Shown: piece after piece, positions 1 through 8,546 of the stretch
Numbering within the stretch: the first letter of the stretch is position 1
How the letters are laid out: each line of letters opens with the position of its first letter
From: Bog-1181 sp964565765
GTDB taxonomy: Bacteria; Oederibacteriota; PGYV01; Palsa-1178
DNA length: 64,000 bases
Direction of reading: 5' to 3'
NCBI GenBank assembly: GCA_964565765.1
Contig: CAZMGF010000003.1
Location: forward strand, 1 to 64,000
The notes under the pieces: model-generated
Told to the model about the DNA's origin: nothing
What the model saw: the letters and a program-made list of their open reading frames with translations, nothing else
Databases searched by the model: none
Program-made: the position numbers and the translations under genes

Positions 1-2
1 TT

Positions 3-1214
3 GGCGGAAGCACCCTGAGGTTCATGTACTGGGGCGACACATCCGAGATTGAGATTATCAAGGCAATGGTTGGAAAGTTTGAGAAGGAAACAGGCGTAAA
101 AGTAAGCGCGGAAAGGGCGCCGTCCGGCCCTCCATACATGGAAAAAGTACTTACCCAGTTTGCCGGCGGAAGCGCGCCAGACGTGCTCTTCGTTGAGGTA
201 AACAACTTTAAGGAATTCGCCGCAAAGGGAGTCCTTGAAGATCTTACTCCTTATATAGACAAGGATCAGACCCTTAAAAAAAGCGACTTCTATGACGCGA
301 TAATTGACAGGTTCACAGTGGGCGGAAGCCTGTATGTGCTTCCGAGGGACATAGCGCCGATATGCGTTGTTTATTACAACAAGACAATGTTTGACGCCTC
401 GGGCGTGAAATATCCAAAGGAAAACTGGACATGGGACGACATGCTCAGGATGTCCAAGAAATTTGTGAAAAAGGACGCGAACGGAGTCCCTACACAGTAC
501 GGTTATGTGGATGACTGGCCGATATGGGAAGCTTTTGTATTCTCCAACGGCGGAGAAATGGTAGATAACATCAAGAATCCGAAAAAGTGCGTGATGGACA
601 GAAAGGCCGTGATAGACGCGGTCCAGTTCAGGAGCGACCTTATCAATAAATACCACGTTACGCCTTCCCCGTCGCAGATGACCGCGATGGGCGGAATGGG
701 AACGGCAGATATGTTTGTTTCACAGAGGGTTGCGATGTTTATGTCGGGCATCTGGAAGACGCCGCTTTTCAGGTCGCAGATCACGGCTTTTGACTGGGAT
801 GTGGTTCCTTTCCCGTCGAGCCCGAAAGGCATAAAGGCCTATCCCACGGGCGGATCGGGATATGCCATAGTTAAATCATCAAAAAACAAGGAAATGGCAT
901 GGAAGCTCGTAACGTATCTTGCCGGAGCCGAGGGGCAGAAAAAGCTCGCGGAGACGGGGCTCGCGCAGCCGGCCATGAAAAAAATAGCAGAATCAACCGC
1001 GTTCCTTGACGGCAAGAAACCGCTCAACAAAAAAATGCTTTTAAAGGCCGTAAATTATGTGAAGTTCGAGCCGCTCCTTCCGGAATGGGAAGAGATAAAT
1101 GTTTCCATGATAGCGCCGGCTTTTGACAAGATCTGGAACGGCAAGGAAAAAGCCGCGGCAGTGTTAAAAAAGATAGTACCGGAGATAAACGAGAATTATT
1201 TCAGCAAGGAATAA
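3..1214 (+). CDS. ABC sugar transporter substrate-binding protein (5' end outside window)
   Basis: This is an extracytoplasmic solute-binding protein of the sugar-binding family 1 (MalE/UgpB-like) type, which would capture a sugar or oligosaccharide for the two permeases that follow. The reading frame is open from base 3 and starts with GGSTLRFMYWGD, the usual first strand of the mature protein, so the signal peptide lies upstream of the window. The 403 residues visible are close to a full mature protein. Features typical of the family are a Tyr/Trp-rich middle and a C-terminal NKEMAWKLVTYLAG helix. An internal ATG at base 24 would cut the first strand and is not a credible start. The substrate cannot be read from the sequence. 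Confidence 0.9.
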   Translation, partial: GGSTLRFMYWGDTSEIEIIKAMVGKFEKETGVKVSAERAPSGPPYMEKVLTQFAGGSAPDVLFVEVNNFKEFAAKGVLEDLTPYIDKDQTLKKSDFYDAIIDRFTVGGSLYVLPRDIAPICVVYYNKTMFDASGVKYPKENWTWDDMLRMSKKFVKKDANGVPTQYGYVDDWPIWEAFVFSNGGEMVDNIKNPKKCVMDRKAVIDAVQFRSDLINKYHVTPSPSQMTAMGGMGTADMFVSQRVAMFMSGIWKTPLFRSQITAFDWDVVPFPSSPKGIKAYPTGGSGYAIVKSSKNKEMAWKLVTYLAGAEGQKKLAETGLAQPAMKKIAESTAFLDGKKPLNKKMLLKAVNYVKFEPLLPEWEEINVSMIAPAFDKIWNGKEKAAAVLKKIVPEINENYFSKE

Positions 1215-1223
1215 ATATCATAA

Positions 1224-1255
1224 TTCATCCCGCCCTGTTTTAAGGGCGGGATGAA
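1224..1255 (+). other. Intercistronic 13-bp hairpin after the binding-protein gene
   Basis: A perfect 13-bp inverted repeat (arms 1224-1236 and 1243-1255, 6-nt loop) lies 9 bases after the stop codon. No T-run follows, so it is a poor intrinsic terminator. A stable 3' hairpin between a binding-protein gene and its permease genes usually protects the upstream mRNA and gives more binding protein than permease, as in malE-malF. That role here is inference. Confidence 0.7.
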
Positions 1256-1324
1256 CGCACTCATAGCAATACCAGAAGCTGCGCCTGATTCCGCCGGCGC
1301 GGATAAATAAAACCGCGGAGGAAC

Positions 1325-2248
1325 ATGATGGAAAACGCTGTTAAAAAAAGTAAAATGAAAATGTCAACCCAGGATGCGATATGGGGATATGTATTCCTTT
1401 CGCCCTGGTTATTGGGGCTGCTGCTCTTTACCGGCGGGCCCATAGTAGTATCCCTTGGCCTTGCTTTTTGCGACTGGGATCTTATAACCCCGGCAAAATT
1501 CATCGGCCTGGGAAACTTTGTTAAAATGTTCTCGGACGCAAGGTTCTTAAATTCGATGTACAACACATTCTATTACACCATATTTTCGGTGCCGCTCGGT
1601 GTAGTGGGATCGGTTATGATAGCGCTTCTGATGAACCAGAAATGGAAATCAGTCAGGCTGCTGCGTACAATATATTATCTGCCTTCGGTTACTGCGGGCG
1701 TCGCTTCGGCCATCATATGGATGTGGCTCTTAAATCCTGATTTTGGACTTATCAATTACGGGCTTTCGCTGCTTGGCATCAAGGGCCCGCAGTGGATGGC
1801 GGACGAAATATGGGCAAAGCCCGCCATCATTATAATGAGCCTCTGGGGCGTCGGCGGCAACATGATTGTCTATCTTGCCGGGCTGCAGGGAATACCAAGG
1901 CAGCTTTATGAGGCGGCTGAAATAGACGGCGCCGGAATGATGCAAAAATTCCGGTATGTCACACTTCCAATGCTCACGCCGGTAATATTTTTTAATCTTA
2001 TAATGTCGATAGTATGGTCATTTCAGATATTTACCCAGGTTTACGTCATGACCGGGGGGCAGGGCGGCCCGGCCGACTCGACGCTCGTCATGGTGCTGTA
2101 TATATACCAGCAGGCCTTCAAGTTCCACAACATGGGCTACGCATCGGCCATCGCGTGGGTGCTTTTCATAATAATACTTGTCTTCACGCTGCTGCAGTTC
2201 AAAGTGGCCGGAGGATGGGTTCATTATGAAGGCGAGCTCAAGAAATAA
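1325..2248 (+). CDS. ABC sugar transporter permease, MalF/UgpA type
   Basis: This is an inner-membrane permease subunit for the sugar importer. The 307 residues hold six predicted membrane segments, the first at about residues 22-45. The cytoplasmic EAA loop, which docks the ATPase, is at about residues 195-220 (YEAAEIDGAGMMQKF followed by TLPML). Length is normal for the family. A GGAGG-type ribosome site sits just before the ATG at 1325; a second ATG follows immediately at 1328. It lies between the binding protein and the MalG-type partner on the same strand, so the three form one import operon. No ATPase of the MsmX/UgpC type is visible in the window. Confidence 0.93.
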   Translation: MMENAVKKSKMKMSTQDAIWGYVFLSPWLLGLLLFTGGPIVVSLGLAFCDWDLITPAKFIGLGNFVKMFSDARFLNSMYNTFYYTIFSVPLGVVGSVMIALLMNQKWKSVRLLRTIYYLPSVTAGVASAIIWMWLLNPDFGLINYGLSLLGIKGPQWMADEIWAKPAIIIMSLWGVGGNMIVYLAGLQGIPRQLYEAAEIDGAGMMQKFRYVTLPMLTPVIFFNLIMSIVWSFQIFTQVYVMTGGQGGPADSTLVMVLYIYQQAFKFHNMGYASAIAWVLFIIILVFTLLQFKVAGGWVHYEGELKK

Positions 2249-2290
2249 ACAAACTGAAAAGACACATAAATTAACCGGAGGTTCATAAAT

Positions 2291-3523
2291 ATGGCAAAAA
2301 AATTGAGTTTTTGGGAGAGCCAGAGGCTCCAGGGACAGATTGCAAGCTGGATTCTTTATATTATAGCATGGGCAGGGGCCCTGATATTTGTCATACCGCT
2401 TATATGGATGATATCCACGTCGCTAAAAGCGCCGGGCGAAATATTTACCAATCCGCCCAAATGGATACCTTATTCCGAACTTAAACTTGATTATGAATCC
2501 AAGATAATCGCCAAATATGCCGGCAAAATAAAAATTGACAAGGACGCCGACGGGACGGTAAGGATAGATCTTGGCGATTACAGCCAGGTAATTCCGTCCA
2601 TAGCCCAGCTTCAAGTCAAGAAGAAAGAGATGGTTAGAAAAGGCGACGTGCTGGCAATAATCCCCGCTAAGGGGAAGGTGCGTATTATAACCAACGCTGA
2701 TAAAACATTGTTGTTAAAGATTGTCGACGGTGAAGGCCGCTCAATAAAGGAATACAACCTGACGCAGGATACAAAACCCGTTGTAAAAGACGGAGATATG
2801 GTAAGCGTCGGAGACAAGCTGGCCGATGTAATGCCGCAGTGGTCCAATTACGCGAAAGCATGGGCGCCAAAGGCCCTTGATGAAACTTTCAACAGGTACC
2901 TTATAAACACCCTGATAATTACGCTGACCGGCATCGTGGGTGTCCTTTTGAGCTCCACCTTCGTGGCGTACGGATTTTCCAGGTTTAAATTCCCCGGCAG
3001 GGACGTGCTTTTTCTTGTGATGGTATCCACCATGATGATACCCGCTCAGGTTACAATGATCCCGACCTTCATGCTCTTCAAATACGTGGGATGGATAGAC
3101 ACCTTCCTTCCGCTTATTGTACCGACATTTTTCGGCGGCGGCGCCTTTAATATATTCCTTATGAGGCAGTTCTTCATGACGATCCCATACGAGCTTGATG
3201 ACGCGGCAAAAATTGACGGCTGCAATTACTTCCAGATATTCTGGACAATCCTGCTTCCGCTCGTAAAGCCTGCCATGGCCACGACGGCCATATTCGGGTT
3301 CGTATATAACTGGAACGACTTTATGAACCCGTTAATTTACCTGAACAGTACGTCAAATTACACACTGGCGCTCGGGCTCCAGACATTCACCACCATGTAC
3401 GGGACGGATTACAACCTTATGATGGCGGCCTCCACAATAGTGCTTCTGCCGATTCTTTTGATATTCTTTTTCGGCCAGAGGTTCTTTATAGAGGGCGTGG
3501 CGACAAGCGGCCTTAAAGGCTGA
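2291..3523 (+). CDS. ABC sugar transporter permease, MalG type, with large extracytoplasmic insertion
   Basis: This is the second permease of the sugar importer. The C-terminal part (about residues 195-410) is a normal MalG/UgpE-like domain with an EAA loop near residues 300-325 (LDDAAKIDGCNYFQIF). It is 410 residues long against about 280 in the family. The excess is an insertion at about residues 60-185, after the first membrane helix, that is Val/Lys/Asp-rich and predicted to be beta-strand. It contains two motifs like those of biotinyl/lipoyl or barrel-sandwich hybrid domains (VRKGDVLAIIPAKG and VKDGDMVSVGDKLADVMP), so it probably folds outside the membrane, near the binding protein. Spacing of 42 nt from the MalF-type gene implies one operon. 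Confidence 0.9.
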   Translation: MAKKLSFWESQRLQGQIASWILYIIAWAGALIFVIPLIWMISTSLKAPGEIFTNPPKWIPYSELKLDYESKIIAKYAGKIKIDKDADGTVRIDLGDYSQVIPSIAQLQVKKKEMVRKGDVLAIIPAKGKVRIITNADKTLLLKIVDGEGRSIKEYNLTQDTKPVVKDGDMVSVGDKLADVMPQWSNYAKAWAPKALDETFNRYLINTLIITLTGIVGVLLSSTFVAYGFSRFKFPGRDVLFLVMVSTMMIPAQVTMIPTFMLFKYVGWIDTFLPLIVPTFFGGGAFNIFLMRQFFMTIPYELDDAAKIDGCNYFQIFWTILLPLVKPAMATTAIFGFVYNWNDFMNPLIYLNSTSNYTLALGLQTFTTMYGTDYNLMMAASTIVLLPILLIFFFGQRFFIEGVATSGLKG

Positions 3524-3546
3524 CACAAGCCTTCAACATACAACAT

Positions 3547-3583
3547 AAGCCGCCTCCATTATTGGGGGCGGCTTTTTGTTTTT
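3547..3583 (+). terminator. Rho-independent terminator after the sugar permease operon
   Basis: An 11-bp stem (3547-3557 with 3564-3574, one T-G pair, 6-nt loop) is followed by a T-rich run. It separates the sugar importer from the peptide-type importer. Confidence 0.85.
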
Positions 3584-3604
3584 AAAGGATGGTGTTTTTA
3601 ACCG

Positions 3605-4576
3605 ATGAAAGCGTATATTTTCAGGCGGCTGCTGCTCATGATTCCGGTGCTCTTCGGGATAACAATTATAACTTTTATTATTATACACCTGACACCGGGC
3701 GGTTTTGTAAAGACAAATATGGAGATGAATGTAAAGGTGTCGCCGGACTCCATGGAGCATTTAAAGGCCCTTTACGGCCTGGATAAGCCGATTTATGAAC
3801 AGTATTTAAGCTGGCTCCTGAGGCTCATCCGCCTTGATTTCGGCGATTCTTTTATTGACAACAGGCCCGTTATTGACAAGGTCCTGGAAAGGCTGCCCGC
3901 GACACTCCTGCTCAACATTACATCGCTGCTGGTGATATTTATTTTCGGTATTATTATAGGTGTAACAAGCGCCCTTAAGCGCAACAGCGCCTATGACAGG
4001 GTGATGACTTTTATAACATTTACAGGATATTCCGTGCCGGCTTTCTGGCTCGCGCTTGTAATGATGATGGTATTCGCGGTAAAAATTCCGGTATTTCCAG
4101 TCTCCGGCATGACATCACTTAATTTTGACATGATGGGCCCTTTTGAAAAGTTTATTGATATAGTGCGCCACATGCTGCTGCCGGTATTTATCACTGCCTT
4201 CGGCGGCCTTGCTTATATATCAAGGTATGTCAAATCAAGCATGGTCGAGGTCCTCTCCCAGCAGTATATTACAGCGGCTTACGCCAAGGGTATGAACGAG
4301 AATGATATTATCTACAGGAGCGCCCTTAAAAATTCCCTTATGCCGGTCATAACGCTGCTGGGTTTGTCTCTGCCGGGTTTGATAGGAGGGAGCTTCATAT
4401 TTGAGACCATTTTCGCGTGGCCGGGAATGGGAAGGCTCGCTTATGAGGCTGCCATGTCATTTGACTATCCGGTTATTATGGGGGATGTGACTATTGCCGC
4501 CGTGCTTACGATACTGGGAAATTTTCTTGCCGACATGGCTTATGCTATGATAGATCCAAGGATAAGATATAAATAA
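3605..4576 (+). CDS. dppB: ABC peptide transporter permease, DppB/OppB type
   Basis: This is an inner-membrane permease of the dipeptide/oligopeptide (or nickel) ABC family. The 323 residues show an N-terminal membrane helix, the family ITFIIIHLTPGG segment, and a conserved cytoplasmic loop at about residues 224-252 (AYAKGMNENDIIYRSALKNS). Length is standard. It heads a four-gene run, dppB-dppC-dppD-dppF, that lacks a substrate-binding protein. The ribosome site is weak: the nearest purine-rich stretch (AAAGGA) is about 13 nt before the ATG. No clear promoter is seen in the 20 bases after the preceding terminator. The substrate is not known. Confidence 0.92.
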   Translation: MKAYIFRRLLLMIPVLFGITIITFIIIHLTPGGFVKTNMEMNVKVSPDSMEHLKALYGLDKPIYEQYLSWLLRLIRLDFGDSFIDNRPVIDKVLERLPATLLLNITSLLVIFIFGIIIGVTSALKRNSAYDRVMTFITFTGYSVPAFWLALVMMMVFAVKIPVFPVSGMTSLNFDMMGPFEKFIDIVRHMLLPVFITAFGGLAYISRYVKSSMVEVLSQQYITAAYAKGMNENDIIYRSALKNSLMPVITLLGLSLPGLIGGSFIFETIFAWPGMGRLAYEAAMSFDYPVIMGDVTIAAVLTILGNFLADMAYAMIDPRIRYK

Positions 4577-4620
4577 GTAAAAATTATAAAGGCAAAACCA
4601 ATAAGTAATGAAGGGGTATT

Positions 4621-5427
4621 ATGAACAAAATGATGATTGCCGGGGCTATTTGCGCGGGGTTTCTTGCTGCCGCGGCTATATGCGCGCCGGTGCTAACCAG
4701 GTACGATTATAAGGCGCAAAACACGGCGGAGAGGCTTCAGCCTCCATCGGCGGCGCATATTTTCGGGACGGACGAACTGGGCCGGGACCTTTTTTCCCGT
4801 ATGATTTACGGCGCCAGGGTATCAATTATGGTCGGGGTCTCCGCGGTGCTAATATCCACTTTGATAGGCATACTTATAGGGTCAATAGCCGGATATTTCG
4901 GCGGGATCACCGACTCAATCGCCATGCGTTTTGTGGATATTATGCTGACGATACCATCGCTTTTTTTAATTTTAATGCTGGTTGTCTTCCTAGGGCCGTC
5001 AATTATAAACATAATGATAATAATAGGGCTCACCTCCTGGACCGATATTGCCAGAATAATAAGGGCCGAAGTTATGTCAATAAAAAAGAGCGCTTACATT
5101 GACGCCGCAAGGCTCATAGGACTGGGGCGCGCCTCTATCATAATAAAACACATACTTCCGAATACTATGGGGCCCGTCTTTGTTTATATGACCTTCGGAA
5201 TATCCGGTGCAATTTTGACTGAATCAGGGCTTTCGTTTTTGGGGCTCGGCGTACAACCACCTTACCCCAGCTGGGGTAATATACTCACGGCGGGAAAAGA
5301 TTACATTGAAACCGCGTGGTGGCTTATTCTATTTCCGGGAATGGCCATATTTCTGGCTGTTTTTTCATGCAATATACTGGGAGAGGGGCTGAGGGATATG
5401 TTCAATCCAAGGCTGAAGAAACAATGA
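4621..5427 (+). CDS. dppC: ABC peptide transporter permease, DppC/OppC type
   Basis: This is the second permease of the peptide-type importer. The 268-residue protein has the DppC hallmarks: an N-terminal helix, then HIFGTDELGRDLFSRMIYGAR at about residues 45-65, and the ATPase-docking loop YIDAARLIGLGRASIIIKH near residue 158. The C-terminal GLSFLGLGVQPPYPSWG is diagnostic of the family. It follows dppB by 44 nt. Its TGA stop overlaps the ATG of the ATPase gene (ATGA), so translation is probably coupled. Confidence 0.93.
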   Translation: MNKMMIAGAICAGFLAAAAICAPVLTRYDYKAQNTAERLQPPSAAHIFGTDELGRDLFSRMIYGARVSIMVGVSAVLISTLIGILIGSIAGYFGGITDSIAMRFVDIMLTIPSLFLILMLVVFLGPSIINIMIIIGLTSWTDIARIIRAEVMSIKKSAYIDAARLIGLGRASIIIKHILPNTMGPVFVYMTFGISGAILTESGLSFLGLGVQPPYPSWGNILTAGKDYIETAWWLILFPGMAIFLAVFSCNILGEGLRDMFNPRLKKQ

Positions 5428-6404
5428 GCCCTGAATTAGTGCCGGCAATTTCATTAAAAAATTTAACGGTTGATTACTCGCTTGAGGGCGGGGAAGCGCT
5501 GCACGCGCTGCGTTCCATAAACCTCGACATAATGAAAGGCGAGTCCGCGGCGATTGTGGGCGAGTCAGGCTGTGGAAAATCGACGCTGGCTTATTCATTG
5601 TTAAAACTCGGGGCGGCAAATTCAAAAACCTCCGGCGTCATAAGGATAAACGGTTTTGACATAAAGAGCGCCACAAAGGAGGAACTCAGGATAATACGCG
5701 GGGGGGCGGCCTCCATGATATTCCAGGATCCGGCGGCCTCTTTAAATCCGCTATTTTCCGTCAGGGAACAGCTCGCTGAAGCAATACTGGCGCACGCGGC
5801 GCCGCGCCCGGAAAGGGAGCCTATGGAAGGCGCGGCTTTAAGCCTGCTTAAAGCCGCCGGGCTTGAGGACACCTCGAGAATCATGGATTCTTATCCGCAC
5901 CAGCTCTCCGGTGGCCAGCAGCAGAGGGTGATGATAGCAATAGCGCTTTCATGCTCGCCCGGAATACTCGTTGCCGATGAACCCACCACGGCGCTTGATG
6001 TAACAGTTCAGGCGCAGATTGTAAAACTGCTGGTAAAAATAAAAAAAGAGCGGGGACTGACCCTGCTTCTCATAACGCATGACCTTAATCTTGCGGCGGA
6101 ACTTTGCCCGCGTGTGGTGGTAATGTACGCCGGGGAAATAATGGAAGACGGCGCTATAAGCTCTATTCTTGACGCTATTCACCCTTATACGAGAGCTCTA
6201 TTTGGCGTAATACCGGGAATCAATTCGGGGCTGCGTGAATTTAAGGTAATAAAGGGCTCTGTCCCCGATTTAAGGCGTACGGCTCCGGGCTGCCCGTTCG
6301 AGCCCCGCTGCTCAAGGGCGCGTGAAAAATGTTTGAGAATTCATCCTGAAATTGAAAACGGCGTGAGATGCTTTTTTCCATATAAAAGGGGAGATAGTGT
6401 ATAA
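5424..6404 (+). CDS. dppD: ABC peptide transporter ATPase, DppD/OppD type
   Basis: This ATPase energises peptide import. Seen are Walker A (GESGCGKS, about residue 46), the Q-loop segment MIFQDPAASLNP, the signature LSGGQQQR (about 160), Walker B and D-loop (ILVADEPTTALD, about 180) and the H-loop (LLITHDLN). The C-terminal Cys-rich stretch CPFEPRCSRAREKC near residue 290 is the oligopeptide/dipeptide C-terminal domain. I use the ATG that overlaps the dppC stop. The frame stays open further upstream inside dppC, but that would add a 36-residue tail not seen in the family. The product is 326 residues. Confidence 0.93.
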   Translation: MSPELVPAISLKNLTVDYSLEGGEALHALRSINLDIMKGESAAIVGESGCGKSTLAYSLLKLGAANSKTSGVIRINGFDIKSATKEELRIIRGGAASMIFQDPAASLNPLFSVREQLAEAILAHAAPRPEREPMEGAALSLLKAAGLEDTSRIMDSYPHQLSGGQQQRVMIAIALSCSPGILVADEPTTALDVTVQAQIVKLLVKIKKERGLTLLLITHDLNLAAELCPRVVVMYAGEIMEDGAISSILDAIHPYTRALFGVIPGINSGLREFKVIKGSVPDLRRTAPGCPFEPRCSRAREKCLRIHPEIENGVRCFFPYKRGDSV

Positions 6405-7169
6405 TTGCTTAAAATAAGCGGCCTTAAAAAAAGTTTTATCGCAGAAAGTCCGTTTGCTGTTTCCAAAAAAAAAGTTATGGCCGTTGCCGGCGTGGATTTT
6501 GAGATACCTGACGCGGCTATAGTCGCACTTGTCGGGGAATCAGGTTCCGGCAAGACCACGCTGGCGCGCTGTGTGTGCGGCCTGGAAATTCCGGACGGCG
6601 GAGAAATTATTTACAACAACGAACCCCTGTCCTTTGATACAAAAGAAAAACGCGGGAGGGTGCAATATATTTTTCAGGACACTTTTTCATCCCTGAATCC
6701 CAGGATGAAAGCCGGAAACGCGGTTGCTGAAGTCATAAGGTTTCATTTTAATAAAAAAGGGAAGGAACTTGATTCGGCGGTTTTTTCCATCTTTGAATCA
6801 GTGGGGCTTGACGCTCTGACAGCGGGCAAATACCCCCATGAACTCTCCGGCGGGCAGAGGCAGAGGGTGGTGATCGCCCGGGCGCTCGCAACCGGGCCTG
6901 CGCTGCTTATCGCGGATGAGCCGGTATCCTCGCTTGATGTTTCGGTCCAGGCGCAGGTGCTTAACCTGCTGAAAGAACTTAACTCAGCGCGCGGTATATC
7001 GATTCTTTTTATAACGCATGATTTAAGGATAGTGAGGAGCCTTGCGGGTTATGTTGTTGTAATGAAGGATGGCGCAATTGTTGAAAAAGGGGATGTTGAA
7101 ACTGTTTTTACCCGGCCGCGCGAAGCATATACCAGGCTCCTGCTTGATTCCCTGCCGGGAGCCCTGTAA
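6405..7169 (+). CDS. dppF: ABC peptide transporter ATPase, DppF/OppF type (short form)
   Basis: This is the second ATPase of the peptide importer, with Walker A (GESGSGKTT), the signature LSGGQRQR (about residue 146) and Walker B LLIADEPVSSLD (about 170). It begins with TTG directly after the dppD stop, with an AGGGGAG ribosome site about ten bases upstream. At 254 residues it lacks the Cys-containing C-terminal domain usual in OppF/DppF (about 310-330 residues). Its ATPase core is complete. It ends 10 bases from the convergent ffh gene. Confidence 0.9.
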   Translation: MLKISGLKKSFIAESPFAVSKKKVMAVAGVDFEIPDAAIVALVGESGSGKTTLARCVCGLEIPDGGEIIYNNEPLSFDTKEKRGRVQYIFQDTFSSLNPRMKAGNAVAEVIRFHFNKKGKELDSAVFSIFESVGLDALTAGKYPHELSGGQRQRVVIARALATGPALLIADEPVSSLDVSVQAQVLNLLKELNSARGISILFITHDLRIVRSLAGYVVVMKDGAIVEKGDVETVFTRPREAYTRLLLDSLPGAL

Positions 7170-7179
7170 TCCGGTTTTT

Positions 7180-8520
7180 TTAGAAGCCCATGCCGCCGGG
7201 GAAGCCTCCGCCGAAATTCGGCATATTATGGCGCCTTTTACCAAGCGATTTCATCATTTTTTTAGCCTGGGCAAACTGTTTTAACAGCCTGCTTATCCTC
7301 TCGGGTTTGACCCCGCTGCCTTTTGCGATCCTTTCCCTGCGTGAAGAATCAATTATTTCCGGGTGGTTGCGCTCGCGCCGCGTCATTGAAAGTATTATCG
7401 CCTCGATATGAGACATGTCTTTTTCGTCTATATTAATATTTGAAAGACCCGCCGCTCCGGCGCCCGGCATCATTTTCAGTATTTCTTCCATGGGGCCCAG
7501 CTTTTTCATCTGCCTCATCTGGCCGAGGAAATCTTCGAGGTTGAAATTGGCCTTCCTGAATTTTTCCTCGTTCTTTTTGGCATCTTCAGCCGTTATGGAC
7601 TGCTGTACTTTCTCGACCAAGGATACCACATCACCCATACCGAGTATGCGGGAGGCGATTCTCTCCGGATAAAAGGGCTCGAGCCTGTCGGTTTTTTCTC
7701 CGGTCCCCATGAATTTTATCGGCACGCCGGCCGTGTGTTTCATGGAAAGAGCGGCTCCGCCGCGCGCGTCGCCGTCCATTTTTGTGAGAATTATTCCGGT
7801 AATTGCCGCCGCTTCATTAAAATTCCTGGCCACATTGACGGATTCCTGGCCAAGCATGGCGTCGGCCACAAGCAGTATTTCAGTGAAAGGAATTGCGGCC
7901 TTCATACGTTTTAATTCATCAAGCAGTTCACTGTCCACGTGCAGCCTGCCCGCGGTGTCAAATATAACGGCGTCAAGGGCCTTTGTTTCAAGGGATTTAT
8001 AGGCGTTGACGGCGATTTTTACAGGGTCATTGTTGGGTTCGGTATAAAATTCCGCGCCCACTGAGGCTGCAAGCTTCGCAAGCTGCTCCTTCGCGGCCGG
8101 CCTGTAGGTATCGGCGCCTACAAGCATTACCCTGACGGATTTTTCTTTTATCAGATAGGCGGCAAGCTTTGCAGCTGTTGTTGTCTTTCCTGAGCCCTGC
8201 AGCCCGACGAGCATGTAAAGCATGGGCCTGCGGCCAAAATCAAGGCTGCTGTTTTTATCCCCGAGAAAGGAGGCCAGCTCGTCGTGGACAATTTTTACAA
8301 ACTGCTGGTCGGGGGAAAGCGATTTTAGGACCTCTCCGCCCAGGGCCCTATTTTTGACCGTATCGATGAAACTTTTGACAACTTTATAATTCACGTCGGC
8401 TTCAAGAAGGGACATGCGTATTTCCTTAAGGGCCTCATCGATATTTTTTTCCGATATTACCCCGGTCCCGCGTATTTTACGCATGACTTCATAGAGCTTT
8501 CCCGATATATTTTCGAACAC
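7180..8520 (-). CDS. ffh: Signal recognition particle protein Ffh (SRP54)
   Basis: This is the GTPase of the signal recognition particle, which binds 4.5S/SRP RNA and signal sequences and targets inner-membrane proteins to FtsY. The N domain (about residues 1-95) is followed by the G domain with the P-loop GLQGSGKTT (106-114), DTAGRLHVD and TKMDGDARGG. The Met-rich M domain holds the RNA-binding region around SRRERIAKGSGV. The tail is Gly/Met/Phe-rich (MPNFGGGFPGGMGF). Length of 446 is standard. It is the last gene of the minus-strand PASTA-rpe-ffh run. No SRP RNA gene was recognised in the window. Confidence 0.98.
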   Translation of the reverse strand: MFENISGKLYEVMRKIRGTGVISEKNIDEALKEIRMSLLEADVNYKVVKSFIDTVKNRALGGEVLKSLSPDQQFVKIVHDELASFLGDKNSSLDFGRRPMLYMLVGLQGSGKTTTAAKLAAYLIKEKSVRVMLVGADTYRPAAKEQLAKLAASVGAEFYTEPNNDPVKIAVNAYKSLETKALDAVIFDTAGRLHVDSELLDELKRMKAAIPFTEILLVADAMLGQESVNVARNFNEAAAITGIILTKMDGDARGGAALSMKHTAGVPIKFMGTGEKTDRLEPFYPERIASRILGMGDVVSLVEKVQQSITAEDAKKNEEKFRKANFNLEDFLGQMRQMKKLGPMEEILKMMPGAGAAGLSNINIDEKDMSHIEAIILSMTRRERNHPEIIDSSRRERIAKGSGVKPERISRLLKQFAQAKKMMKSLGKRRHNMPNFGGGFPGGMGF

Positions 8521-8546
8521 TTTGACAGGCTCCTTGAAAGGTATTT

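Noticed and set aside
5316..5423. Longer N-terminus for the DppD-type ATPase
   Set aside because: The extra 36 codons lie inside dppC in another frame; the ATGA overlap start at 5424 fits the family.
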